From Methylomonas subterranea (GTDB lineage: Bacteria > Pseudomonadota > Gammaproteobacteria > Methylococcales > Methylomonadaceae): a stretch of 64,000 nucleotides of DNA. Shown here one piece after another: positions 12,201 through 18,913 of the stretch (the stretch's first letter is position 1; each line of letters opens with the position of its first letter). A program made the translations under genes and the position numbers. The DNA is taken from the NCBI RefSeq assembly GCF_024505185.1, contig NZ_JANIBJ010000007.1:61150-125149 (forward strand), in the 5' to 3' direction. The notes beneath the pieces are model-generated. The model was not told where the DNA came from. It saw nothing but the letters and a program-made list of their open reading frames with translations, and searched no databases.

Positions 12201-13933
12201 TGTTGATTAGCACCGGCACCGGCAATATCGGCAGCCGGGATCTGAATCTGGCTTTTTATCTGAACAAGCCGACCGAAGTTTCGGCCGGCAAGGATATCGT
12301 GAAAACCCTGTTCAGTATTCAGCATAACCGCGACGGCGCTGTCAGCGTGATTCAGGCCAACCGGGATATCAATTTCCCGGTCACCTTTAACCGCCTGAAC
12401 GGCATCATAGACGAGGTCAATCAAGGGCTTGAGGTAGCGGGTCCCGGCCAATTGACCGTGCTGGCCGGGCGCGACGTCAATCTCGGCGCTTCGCTGGGAG
12501 TGGTGTCGACCGGTAATCAGGGTAACCCGGCACTGGCCGAGGAAGGTGCCAATATCAGCGTGATCGCCGGTCTGGCCAAGGGCGGCATCGATGCGCCCGG
12601 CTTCGCCGCCGGTTTTGTCTACGGCAATCCGCTGTTTGCCGACATGGCGCAACGCGTGGGGGCGGATGCCGACCTGGCACGGCGTTTCCGCGCTGAAATG
12701 CAAGCGCTGACAGGTCAGCAGTTGGATACTCAGCAGGCATTGGCGGCTTTTGAAAGCTTGAGTCAGGCGCGGCGGGACGCCATTTCCTCCTCCTTGGGTC
12801 TGGAAGGGGTAACCGGCGGCGAACAGTGCTTTCGCCAGCAATTGCTGACGGAAATGCGCACTATCACCGGCGACCAAAGCCTGACATTCGACGGCGCGAC
12901 GGCGGCCTATGCCGGTTTGAGCGACGCGCAAAAACTGCGGGTGTCCGGCAAGTTGGTCGGCGCGGCGCAGCCCATGTATACCTACATTATCAAGCGCGCC
13001 GCGATCGATCTGGCGCGGGCCGGCGTCAAGCAGGATCAGGATGCCAACGAATTGAAATTGCTGGCGGCCGTGGAAGCTTTGTTCCCGAAAACCACCGTGC
13101 TGAACGGCAACAGCCAGTACAGTACGGATCCGTTGCGCGGCGTGATCACGCTCGGCGGCGCCAGTGCCGGCTCCATTCTCGATGCCGGTTATCGAAATGC
13201 CGGCTCCCGGCCTTCGGAAGGCGATATCGCCATGTTCCTCAGTACCATTCAAACCCGGGACGGCGGCGAAGTGGCGGTGTTTGCGCCGGCCGGCGGCATT
13301 TTGGTCGGTTTGGCGACATCGAATATCGGTCTGCAAAAAGGCGACGATCAATTAGGCATCATCGTTAATAAACAAGGCAACGCCAATCTGATCGCTCGCG
13401 ACGATATCGACGTCAACGTATCGCGGGTGGTGACGCTGGGCGGCGGCAGCATTCTGGGCGGTTCCACCGAGAACGACTTCGATGCCGGCCGGGCTCCGCA
13501 AACCGCCTTGGCGGCGCCGCCGTTAAAAGTCAGTTACGACGCCATCGGCCAGGTGGTGCTGGAAGTGGCGCCGCTGTTGGCGGGCGGAGGTGCCCGCGCC
13601 ACCGGACGCGGCGATATCACCCTGTTCGCGCCGCGCGGCATCATCGACGCCGGCGAAGCGGGGATTGCCGGCAACAACGTGATTCTGGCGGCCACCGCCA
13701 TCATGGGAGCCAACAATATTTCCTTCGGCCAAAGCGCCACGGGGGTGCCGGCGGCACCGACCGGCGGTATTGCGGCCGGCCTGGCCGGGGTGGGTAATGT
13801 AGCCGCCGCCGTCAGCAAGGCGGTGGAAAGCAGCACGGACATGAGCAAGGACGCCGCCAACTCGCTGGCCAAGGCGGCCGGCGGCATGGGTATCCTCAGC
13901 GTTGAGGTGATCGGCTTTGGGGATGACGGCTAG
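3287..13933 (+). CDS. Giant two-partner secretion exoprotein, filamentous haemagglutinin family (PdtA-like)
   Basis: A 3548-residue TpsA-type protein. It has a long basic N-terminus and a signal peptide ending near VCA-E (about residue 44). A TPS secretion domain follows (about 45-290), containing NPAG and the NNNGFVFG motif around residue 129 typical of haemagglutinin-activity domains. Most of the rest is short Gly/Asn/Asp-rich repeats of the 'G..V.L.A..I.I.G.I.A' kind expected for a right-handed beta-helix. The C-terminal ~100 residues are Ala/Gly rich, with no visible toxin, PEP-CTERM or LPXTG signal, so it looks like an adhesin or matrix fibre rather than a contact-dependent toxin. Cysteine is nearly absent. 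The start is supported by AGAGG 8 bp upstream. It is encoded right after its transporter and before an ExbB/ExbD/TonB set, as in the phosphate-regulated P. aeruginosa Pdt locus. Confidence 0.88.
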   Translation: MAYRQQNKHSKPTDFRLNTLAACIKTAVTGGMLMSFATPVCAELPVPSAVWASMGGAIASVNPAGTAMHIEQQTDRVILNWDKFNVSAGNSVNFQQPSSSSIALNKIHQADPSQILGTVSANGQLYLVNNNGFVFGKDSRVNARGLVASTLDISEETLRAGISKRSGIDQQAALEGNGDFYQRDGNGNFKLDADGNKIPVKILTEAGAKISSTEGGRILIIAPSIENRGDVSSAGGQVVMAAATDKVYLQEAPLPSEDPNADPVANSDVRGLLVEVKTGGKVENLGNISADRGNVTLVGFAVNQNGRVSATTATNVNGTIRLLARENGTAQLIAGKTQLIPGSTTRVADNGDGLGTSARVSFGENSKTEILPEVEYGVETRTVQGSAPVEVVVEKTAIDAQPQPQSRIEAVGHKVHVKSGANITAPGGKVELTATRAPANPVADNSAVNDSRVLIDSGARIDVSGIDTVTRSMESNVIEVELRNFELKDAPLQKDGVLKNEKVSIDIRQGSPLTDIGPTVAGIKRTIAERLTEGGDIVLRSEGDVIVEKGAVLDVSGGFITYLDGYINTSKLISNGRLIDIGVADPLRRYDGIYGQYTDSSEKWGAAATRTWYASGPFSLGRFERGYVEGKNAGSLTIRANQVVLEGQLLAKAVNGRYQREIADQARGGILNINTRFNDNNVQSVEFTTTPAQPLNLGIDDVLPGGYGNVLAFQAGSLLSGGFSDVSINSNGKITVNRNVDLRLADGGSVTAANGSVEHVGGSLRLVGGQIDIQGRISGAGARVDLNTVLVTPAANVNGDIVIGPAAVVDLQGNWVNDFVTPANLDGKSIAIEGGKFSATMAGASGGSLLLQKGSVIDVSGGAQVRADRTLRAGKAGSVTLVAKPEVENVGANIELRGLINGYGIGQGGRFVLVANSVRVRREEELDNSPGIKPLQLTADFFGRGGFADYEIGANLNGLSVESGAVINLSQSNRILNNSFLQQANAAGIAGFSRVGRLAEQFRAAGSLKLSSDHSAGSNPAANLTLAQGAAIVADPLSKIELVSDSGLIVDGRIQTAGGSVQLSIIPDQSNLDPQYQATQGIWLGANARINVAGSARVMTDALGRRYGEVFDGGSVVIDAQRGFFASQAGSLINVSGTQALLDVPVINAGGVGATYRATQIGSNAGNIDITTAEGAFMAGGMLARAGAAPGAAGGSLTLILNSDNRSDPEPLSSSFPAAARTILITQQQQTVLSGGFARPGDALPQAENGKAYLSVAQIDAGGFASLALATQGVNGDNNVLYDNGEIRFVGDIQLNLANRIALDSVKLGWQRQNAGDSGLVSLNAASVALGSDLQRQPSWQPSAGDGHLKVNAKLIDLIGGMTTLGFNRVDLTAANDIRLKGIRVDSNELDFVGQFKTYSQLNLTAAQVYPTSLTDFTLAVAGDPDGSVTIAHSGAKAGQVYSAMGKLTISAPNIQQNGTLLAPLGEINLQAGKNIGFGGQSLTSVSAAGKIIPLGVTQGGLEWMLPLAGTGGNMNVVNPDIKPADFDKKFIFESPRKKITVSADKIQREEGALVDLSGGGDLLAYEFIPGDGGTLDVLDSNGVFAILPGFNGYAPYDPSTFPASGLQIGERIYLSAGSGVAAGFYTLLPARYALLRGAFLVTPLASNNVVEGSSRSRVDGAAIVSGYRGFSDTGYRDQRWSEFVVEAGGIAKTRSEYNLSYASQFFAKQAESRELAIPRQVQDAGQLVLNAKTALELVNVMAEVGAGGRGGLVDVVAEKLAIGSTADTGDIELSAADIDKFNVNSLLLGAVRSFDPLTGHISLDVRAKTVTVAENTEIVIPELMLAATDRVELLAGSRIDTSAGSGRDQTVSTLEVTGDGALLRVSAGAQANVLRSGNAGAKGDLLMRAGATISAGSGSVLMESSRTTKMDGELALAGGALKLVAESINLGETDDSLSGLSLDNAILSGLTAKQTVLSSRGMVNIYGELPQTGGDGLAFGFGDLVIDAHGLAGKNNAGDQVVLNADHFTLTNTHANTAPAHGDGSGSLLINANQVVLADGKYSLSGFSDIRFNVAERVLGSGNAVLTSLANLTVDTPVMTAENGAATSILLPGRTLAFGPGLTEAAAQGQGIAGQLWLEADSIDLNTTLIYRSGRVSLNALTGDIALGEQALVDVGGSVVAAGLSGLVAVNAGSIAFNAWQGDIATHADSRLLLNAGHAKAQAGELALRAIQGVADLHGIIEAQGAEKALGGSLSVDSQTLAAGGFGAWIDRFAQAGFSGGIDFRLRSGDLTVGADESIEAGRIQLAADSGAVNVAGTLDARGGQGGSIGLAAEDAIGVLDGAKLLAGAIAENGAGGKVWLSSIDDRQNPDGAGIVIQSAAGIDVSANGDGKAGEVVLRAERVGNDIAVADIADGVIVGTDAVQLEAVRIYDYSVLNQTALDTIQSHTQQYMDAAYPLVSARFGNGYQLLPGVEVRSSGDLTLSAQWDLSGWRYGPDALPGVLTLRAGGDLMLNQSLSDGFVQGFIDTVDFGPIGISDMLQSGRSWSFNLIAGADIGAADNLALQMPAAISAPAAKGDLKLAAGVKLRTGTGDIVARAARDIVLANANSVIYTAGRPDDANRWGSGGETFGVFFYAEYPLEGGDIDLRAGRNFEAKPAQQLLSEALVRTGNWSRNTDHTGERPTAWGVALGVNEANPDFVANHQQSVASFGGGNVNIKVGGNVNDLSVSVSSSGKQVGAKADPNNPGSLDFISNELLINNGGSLQLTAGGDINGGVFYVDGNSASLTAGGSFKAGDNTLPGQHNLKPIVALGDTDFSVTAGRSLALEALVDPFFATLPTKTSDVEGISNRFFRYGADSSVSLLALSGDISLENDSARLNAGANTQLLGDANSLAYPASLHIAALYGDLSFNKGLTLVPSALGALTMYAGGQLTGNADIHLSDADPVLLPTAVLPSSTSDELLRITNLLNPKIGGSDSHAARPLHTDDPNPVLISTGTGNIGSRDLNLAFYLNKPTEVSAGKDIVKTLFSIQHNRDGAVSVIQANRDINFPVTFNRLNGIIDEVNQGLEVAGPGQLTVLAGRDVNLGASLGVVSTGNQGNPALAEEGANISVIAGLAKGGIDAPGFAAGFVYGNPLFADMAQRVGADADLARRFRAEMQALTGQQLDTQQALAAFESLSQARRDAISSSLGLEGVTGGEQCFRQQLLTEMRTITGDQSLTFDGATAAYAGLSDAQKLRVSGKLVGAAQPMYTYIIKRAAIDLARAGVKQDQDANELKLLAAVEALFPKTTVLNGNSQYSTDPLRGVITLGGASAGSILDAGYRNAGSRPSEGDIAMFLSTIQTRDGGEVAVFAPAGGILVGLATSNIGLQKGDDQLGIIVNKQGNANLIARDDIDVNVSRVVTLGGGSILGGSTENDFDAGRAPQTALAAPPLKVSYDAIGQVVLEVAPLLAGGGARATGRGDITLFAPRGIIDAGEAGIAGNNVILAATAIMGANNISFGQSATGVPAAPTGGIAAGLAGVGNVAAAVSKAVESSTDMSKDAANSLAKAAGGMGILSVEVIGFGDDG

Positions 13934-13954
13934 AATTTAGGATTCCTTCAATTG

Positions 13955-14215
13955 CCGGAAACGCCTATCGGCTTACTTGTGCCCTATGGGTATTCCGGCC
14001 TACACGGCTTGGCGTTTTACGGGAGCGCCGATGATACCGGGCCCGGAGTCGAGTCCGTGGGCCGGAATAAGCTCCAGCGTTTCCGGCTTCCTTAAATCTC
14101 CGGAAACGTCTGTCGACTTACTTGTGCCCTATGGGTATTCCGGCCTACACGGTCTTGCGTTTTCCGGGAGTGACACTTGGCTGTCCGGGGTAGCGATGAC
14201 TACCGGAGTCGAGTC
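13955..14215 (+). repeat. Imperfect ~100-116 bp tandem direct repeat
   Basis: Two copies, 13955-14055 and 14100-14215, share a start (CCGGAAACG), a central block (CTTACTTGTGCCCTATGGGT and the following bases) and an end (GGAGTCGAGTC). The second copy has about 15 extra bases near its 3' part. The repeat fills most of the gap between the exoprotein gene and the exbB-like gene. Its open frame is not protein-like. It could be a dispersed intergenic element or an mRNA-processing structure; I cannot tell which. Confidence 0.75.
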
Positions 14216-14230
14216 GGAAAAAGCTTGTTT

Positions 14231-14264
14231 GTGTCATAAAACTGTAAAAAATTGTCGGCATAAT
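14231..14264 (+). promoter_or_regulatory. Candidate PhoB-dependent promoter of the exbB-like operon
   Basis: GTGTCAT (14231-14237), AAAA, CTGTAAA (14242-14248) match the Pho box at 11 of 14 positions. CATAAT (14259-14264) follows after exactly 10 bp and serves as the -10 box. The translation start at 14294 is 30 bp further on. This is one of the two best Pho boxes in the window. Confidence 0.75.
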
Positions 14265-14293
14265 TCGCTAAATGTATTGATTTGAGGTTAAAA

Positions 14294-16081
14294 ATGAAGC
14301 GAATTGTTTTGTTGGCGTGCGCCATTATGTTGTTGCCGGGTGTGGCGCAGGCGTGGTGGAACGGCGATTGGGGTTACCGGAAGAAAATTTCCATCGATGC
14401 GCAGCAATTGCAGCAGCAAGGCGTCAAGCCGGTGGCGGAAGGTTTGGCGGTGATACGCCTGCACACCGGCAACTTTGCCTATTTCATGGATTTGGCCGAA
14501 CAGGGCAAGGATTTGCGTTTCATTGCCGCCGACGACAAAACCCCGCTGAAGTTTTATATCGAGAAAATCGACCCGGTCAATGAAATGGCCATTATCTGGG
14601 TGAAACTGCCCGGCGACATAGGCAACGCCGGCGAGCCCTCGATCTGGATGTATTACGGCAACGCCAACGCGGCGGAAGCCAGCGAGAGCGGCGGCATCTT
14701 CGATGTGGCGCAATTGCTAACCTATCACTTCAATGCCGATGCGGTGAGCGATGCCACCGCCTACGGCAACCAGCCGGCCACAGCCAACAATACCCGTATC
14801 GACGGCGGGGCGGTCGGCGATGCCGCCGCCTTCAACGGCAGTCAGTCGATCGGTGTTGCCGCTTCTCCCGCCATTCAGATGGCCGAGAATTTCGGCTGGA
14901 CGGTATCGGCCTGGGTCAAGATCGACCAGGCCCAGGCCGACGGGGTGGTGTTCGAGCGCGATGGCCTTAAGGTTTCCGTTAAAGGTCAGACCCCGGTATT
15001 GAATGTCAACCGCAAGGAAGTAGCCAGTCCGCTGGATATGAATTTGTCCGCTTGGCATCACTTGGCGGTGACGGCCAATGAAGAAGGTTTCACGTTTTAT
15101 GTCGACGGCAAGCCGGCCGGGGTATTGGCGCCCAGCCAGCCGGGTTTTCAAGGCGACTTGAGCATAGGCGCGGCGGTTGACGGCAGTCGCGGCCTGATAG
15201 GCGCCATCGACGAATTCGCCATCGCCAAGCTGGCGCGCGACGCCAACACCCTGGCCTTCAATGCCTTGATGCAGGGTCAGACTTCGGCCCTGCTGACTTA
15301 TGGCGAAGACGCGACGCCGGACAGCGAGGGCGGCGGCGAATCGCGCATCATGGCCATCCTGAACGACGTCACGGTGGACGGTTGGGTGATTATCGGCCTG
15401 TTGGCGGTGATGTTCGTGCTGAGCTGGATAGTCATGCTGGTGAAGGCGCTGGTCATCAATAAAAACATTGCCGAAAACCGCAAATTCGAAGATGCCTTTC
15501 AAAAACTGAATGCGGCCGAAATTGCCCAGCTGGACAGGGAGATGACCGAGGACGACGAGGATTTGGACGAATCGCCCTTGCTGGCACTGACCGGCGGCCA
15601 CGGCCAATATGCCGGATCGTCGCTTTACCGGCTTTATCATGTCGGCGTCGAGGAAATCAATCGCCGGCTGGCCAAGGCCGTCGGCGCCGATGCCGCCGAA
15701 GCGGGCATTTCCGACAAGGCCATCAATACCATCCGGGCGGCCATGGAGTCGATTCTGGTGCGCGAAGTGCAAAAACTGAATAACCAGATGGTGTTGTTGA
15801 CCATCGCCATTTCCGGCGGGCCGTTTTTGGGCCTGTTGGGCACGGTGCTGGGGGTGATGATCACCTTCGGCGACATTGCCGCCAGCGGCGAGGTCAACGT
15901 CAACGCCATCGCGCCCGGTATTGCCGCGGCCTTGGCTACCACGGTGGCGGGTCTTTTGGTGGCGATTCCGGCCCTGTTCGGTTACAGCTATCTGGCCAGC
16001 CGCATCAAACTGGTGACCGCCGACATGTACATCTTTGTCGACGAGTTCAGCGCCAAATTGTCCGAACGTTATAGCGATTAG
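14294..16081 (+). CDS. DUF2341-LamG-MotA/TolQ/ExbB fusion protein
   Basis: A 595-residue inner-membrane protein whose C-terminal third is an ExbB/TolQ proton channel subunit. In order: signal peptide (1-20, ending AQA), DUF2341 (about 20-115, 'WWNGDWGYRKKISID', 'WMYYGNANA'), a LamG/concanavalin-like domain (about 150-310, 'WTVSAWVKID', 'WHHLAVT'), and a first membrane helix (about 362-385). A cytoplasmic loop follows, then the paired ExbB helices ('GPFLGLLGTVLGVMITF', about 505-520, and 'ALATTVAGLLVAIPALFG', about 545-565). The periplasmic sugar-binding-like half may sense or anchor a surface partner. I place the start at this ATG because GAGG (14284-14287) sits 6 bp ahead; an upstream TTG overlaps that site. 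It is followed by exbD after 17 bp. P. aeruginosa exbB2 occupies the same position beside pdtAB. Confidence 0.87.
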   Translation: MKRIVLLACAIMLLPGVAQAWWNGDWGYRKKISIDAQQLQQQGVKPVAEGLAVIRLHTGNFAYFMDLAEQGKDLRFIAADDKTPLKFYIEKIDPVNEMAIIWVKLPGDIGNAGEPSIWMYYGNANAAEASESGGIFDVAQLLTYHFNADAVSDATAYGNQPATANNTRIDGGAVGDAAAFNGSQSIGVAASPAIQMAENFGWTVSAWVKIDQAQADGVVFERDGLKVSVKGQTPVLNVNRKEVASPLDMNLSAWHHLAVTANEEGFTFYVDGKPAGVLAPSQPGFQGDLSIGAAVDGSRGLIGAIDEFAIAKLARDANTLAFNALMQGQTSALLTYGEDATPDSEGGGESRIMAILNDVTVDGWVIIGLLAVMFVLSWIVMLVKALVINKNIAENRKFEDAFQKLNAAEIAQLDREMTEDDEDLDESPLLALTGGHGQYAGSSLYRLYHVGVEEINRRLAKAVGADAAEAGISDKAINTIRAAMESILVREVQKLNNQMVLLTIAISGGPFLGLLGTVLGVMITFGDIAASGEVNVNAIAPGIAAALATTVAGLLVAIPALFGYSYLASRIKLVTADMYIFVDEFSAKLSERYSD

Positions 16082-16098
16082 GCGGGAGTTTAAGCTTT

Positions 16099-16503
16099 AT
16101 GCGTTATCAGGAAGAACTGGACAGTTACGACGAAATCAACGTCACCTCCATGCTGGATTTGGCCTATGTGCTGTTGATCGTGTTCATCATCATGACCACG
16201 GCGGCGGTGCAGGGCATACAGATCAATCTGCCCAAGGCCAGCAATCAACCCAGCTTGGCCAAGCCCAAGACCAAGGCGATTACCGTTACCGCCGAAGGCA
16301 CCATTTTTCTGGATACCTTTCCGGTCACCATGGAACAGCTGGAATCGACTTTGTTGCAATACAAGGCCGCCGATCCCTCGCTGCCGGTGGTGGTGAAGGG
16401 CGACGCCACCGTGATGTATCAGAGCGTCATCGACGTGCTGGCCTTGCTGGGCAAGCTGGAAATTACCCAGGTAGGTCTGGTTACGCAGAATCTGGTCAAG
16501 TAG
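16099..16503 (+). CDS. exbD: ExbD/TolR-family biopolymer transport protein
   Basis: A 134-residue ExbD homologue: short cytoplasmic N-terminus, one membrane helix (about 18-38) and a periplasmic domain. Asp20 in 'SMLDLAYVLLIVFIIM' corresponds to the conserved membrane aspartate that takes part in proton translocation. GGGAG precedes the start. With the upstream ExbB fusion and the downstream TonB-like protein it makes a complete energy-transducing set devoted to this locus. The symbol is by family; which TonB system it serves is inferred from position. Confidence 0.88.
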   Translation: MRYQEELDSYDEINVTSMLDLAYVLLIVFIIMTTAAVQGIQINLPKASNQPSLAKPKTKAITVTAEGTIFLDTFPVTMEQLESTLLQYKAADPSLPVVVKGDATVMYQSVIDVLALLGKLEITQVGLVTQNLVK

Positions 16504-16510
16504 CAAGCGC

Positions 16511-17167
16511 ATGACAGAACACGGCAAGAAACATTTTCGGGTCTATGTGCCCAAGATTATCGGTGGAGTCATTGCGCTGATCGTGCTGTTTTTTTTCGTC
16601 AAGATGGTGATGCATTTTCTCGAGAATCAGCAGGAAAAACCGCAACGCAAGATTCAGCCGGTGACCTTGGTGGCTCCGCCCCCGCCGCCCCCGCCGCCGC
16701 CCAAGGTGGAACCGCCGCCGCCGGAACCGGAGATGGAAAAAATCAAGGAGCCGGAACCCGAGCCGGAGCCCGAGCCGATGCCGGACGAGGCGCCGGCCAG
16801 GGATTTGGGGCTGGATGCCGACGGCAGCGCGGGATCGGACGGCTTCGGCTTGGCCGCGCGCAAGGGCGGTACCGGCCTGTTCGGCGGCGGCAATCCGTTT
16901 GCCTGGTACGGCGGCATCATCAAGAACGACATTGTCAACCTGTTGAGTAACTACGAGCAATTGCGCCGCAAGGGCTATACCGCCGTCGTCAAGCTGTGGT
17001 TGCGGCCGGATGGTTCCGTCGACCGGTTCGAATTGTCGCGCGGCAGCAACGACGCGGAAATCGATCAACTGCTGGAAATAGCCCTGAACAAATACAAGCG
17101 GGTCAACGAGGCACCGCCGCCCGGTATGAAATTGCCGATTAAATTGAAAATTACATCACGCGTTTAA
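16511..17167 (+). CDS. TonB-like energy transducer
   Basis: A 218-residue protein with the TonB layout: cytoplasmic N-terminus, one membrane helix (about 13-37), a proline-rich spacer (about 55-95, runs of PPPPPPPP and repeated EPEPEP) and a C-terminal domain (about 135-218). The C-terminal part ('YTAVVKLWLRPDGSVDRFEL', 'PIKLKITSRV') resembles the TonB beta-hairpin domain that contacts outer-membrane receptors. It starts 7 bp after exbD and ends 16 bp before the porin gene. No TonB-dependent receptor is encoded nearby, so its outer-membrane partner may be the porin or the TpsB transporter. That link is inference. Confidence 0.8.
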   Translation: MTEHGKKHFRVYVPKIIGGVIALIVLFFFVKMVMHFLENQQEKPQRKIQPVTLVAPPPPPPPPPKVEPPPPEPEMEKIKEPEPEPEPEPMPDEAPARDLGLDADGSAGSDGFGLAARKGGTGLFGGGNPFAWYGGIIKNDIVNLLSNYEQLRRKGYTAVVKLWLRPDGSVDRFELSRGSNDAEIDQLLEIALNKYKRVNEAPPPGMKLPIKLKITSRV

Positions 17168-17183
17168 AACTTTAGGTATACCC

Positions 17184-18902
17184 ATGAACCATCAAAAATG
17201 GCTGCTGGCCCTGGCTATTTCAGGGCTGGTCGGTGTGGCGCACGCCGGCGAAAAGGAAGAGTTGCTCAAGCTGCGTAACACCACCACCAACTTGATCAGA
17301 CAATTGGTCAAACAAGGCGTCATCACCGACAAAATGGCGGACGAAATGATCAAGCAGGCGGAAGCCGACGCCGAACAGCAGGCGGCTGTCGCCAAGGCGG
17401 AAGCGGCGGCCCAGGGAGTCGTGCCCGCCGACGAGGTACGGGTGGCCTATGTGCCGGATTTTGTCAAGGATGAGATTCGCCAACAAGTTCGGAGCGAGTT
17501 GCGCGAGGAAGTGGTCGGCGATGTGATGGCCAAGGCCAAGAACGAGCAATGGGGCCTGCCGAACGCGCTGCCGGAATGGACCCGCAAGTTCAAGCTGTCC
17601 GGCGATTTGCGCTTGCGTTCGCAGCACGATTTCATGGCGGAAAACAATATCTCCGGGCCCAACACCGCCTTGTTCTATCCGGATGTGATGGCCATCAACG
17701 ATGCCGGCGGGGTACAGGCGGCCGGCATTGACGCGGCCGTCAACACCAGCGACGACAGGCAGCAATTTCGCCAGCGCTTGCGACTGGGGATAGATGCGCA
17801 AATCACCGACAGCGTTTCCGCCGGTGTGCGTCTGGCAACCGGTAACCAGCGCGACCCGGTGTCCACCAACCAAACCCTGGGCTTTACCGGCCAAAAATAC
17901 GAATTCGCCGTGGACAGGGCTTATCTGAAATACGAGGCCGTCGACGAGCATAAATTCAAATGGCTGAGCGTGAAGGGCGGCCGCATCGCCAATCCTTTTT
18001 ATACCGGCGGCGGCGAGTTCACCGGCGGTAGCGAGATGGTCTGGGACACCGATCTGTCGTTTGAAGGGGCGGCGGCCACCTATTACCACAATTTGCAAGG
18101 CGGCGGTTTGAGCAACGCCGGCGAACCACCGCGCTCGCTGTTCTTCACGGCCGGAGCGTTTCCGTTGCAGGAATCCGCCCGTAGCAGCGATAAATGGTTG
18201 TTCGGCGGTCAGGCCGGTCTGGATTGGGGCTTCGATAATCAGGACAACTTCAAAGTCGGCGTCGCCTATTACGATTACGTGAATGTGCAAGTCAAACCCA
18301 ATACGCAGGACCCTTTCACCTGCGATCTGAACGACTTCGCCAATAATGCCTCGCGGCCGGACTTCGTGCAGGGCGGCAATACCCTGGCCACCATCTGTAG
18401 GGAAGGCAATAGCGTCGACCCCGCTTCGCAAACCGGTTTGCCGGGCATGCTGGGTCTGGCGTCCGATTACAACATTGTCAATATCAATGCCTCGTACGAC
18501 TTTGCGGCCATGGCGCCTTATCACGTAAGGCTCAGCGGCGATTACGCCAAAAATATCGGCTTCAACAGCGCCGAGGTTAGCCGCTTGTTCGGTTCTACGG
18601 TTGACGACCAGACCAGTGCCTGGCAACTCAGGCTCGATTACGGTTGGCAGGTGGCGGAACGGCCGGGCCACTGGAATGTTTTCGCCGCCTATAAATATGT
18701 CGAGCGCGATGCGGTGCTGGACGGTTTGAACGACTCCGACTTCCATCTCGGTGGCACCAATAACAAGGGCTGGTTCATCGGCGGCAACTACGGTTTGATG
18801 AAAAACGTCTGGCTGACCGGACGCTGGCTGACCGCCGACGTGATTACCGGACCTCCCTATGGCGTCGATGTGTTGCAAGTCGACATCAATACCCGATTTT
18901 AA
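17184..18902 (+). CDS. Putative outer-membrane porin with N-terminal coiled coil
   Basis: A 572-residue protein with a clear signal peptide (1-21, VAHA-G). A helical, charged segment (about 22-70, 'EELLKLRNTTTNLIRQLVKQGVITDKMADEMIKQAEADAEQ' type) probably trimerises or binds peptidoglycan. It is followed by a long alternating beta-barrel sequence ending in -NTRF, the terminal aromatic expected of outer-membrane barrels. It resembles the 'putative porin' family often coded beside ExbBD-TonB sets. Because the operon has a Pho-box promoter, uptake of phosphate or phosphorylated compounds is a reasonable guess, but no substrate-specific motif is visible. Confidence 0.8.
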   Translation: MNHQKWLLALAISGLVGVAHAGEKEELLKLRNTTTNLIRQLVKQGVITDKMADEMIKQAEADAEQQAAVAKAEAAAQGVVPADEVRVAYVPDFVKDEIRQQVRSELREEVVGDVMAKAKNEQWGLPNALPEWTRKFKLSGDLRLRSQHDFMAENNISGPNTALFYPDVMAINDAGGVQAAGIDAAVNTSDDRQQFRQRLRLGIDAQITDSVSAGVRLATGNQRDPVSTNQTLGFTGQKYEFAVDRAYLKYEAVDEHKFKWLSVKGGRIANPFYTGGGEFTGGSEMVWDTDLSFEGAAATYYHNLQGGGLSNAGEPPRSLFFTAGAFPLQESARSSDKWLFGGQAGLDWGFDNQDNFKVGVAYYDYVNVQVKPNTQDPFTCDLNDFANNASRPDFVQGGNTLATICREGNSVDPASQTGLPGMLGLASDYNIVNINASYDFAAMAPYHVRLSGDYAKNIGFNSAEVSRLFGSTVDDQTSAWQLRLDYGWQVAERPGHWNVFAAYKYVERDAVLDGLNDSDFHLGGTNNKGWFIGGNYGLMKNVWLTGRWLTADVITGPPYGVDVLQVDINTRF

Positions 18903-18913
18903 TGGAGGTGTGT

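Noticed and set aside
13977..14285. Open frame of 102 codons after the exoprotein gene
   Set aside because: It translates the ~100-bp direct repeat twice and runs across the Pho-box promoter; no ribosome binding site and no protein-like composition.
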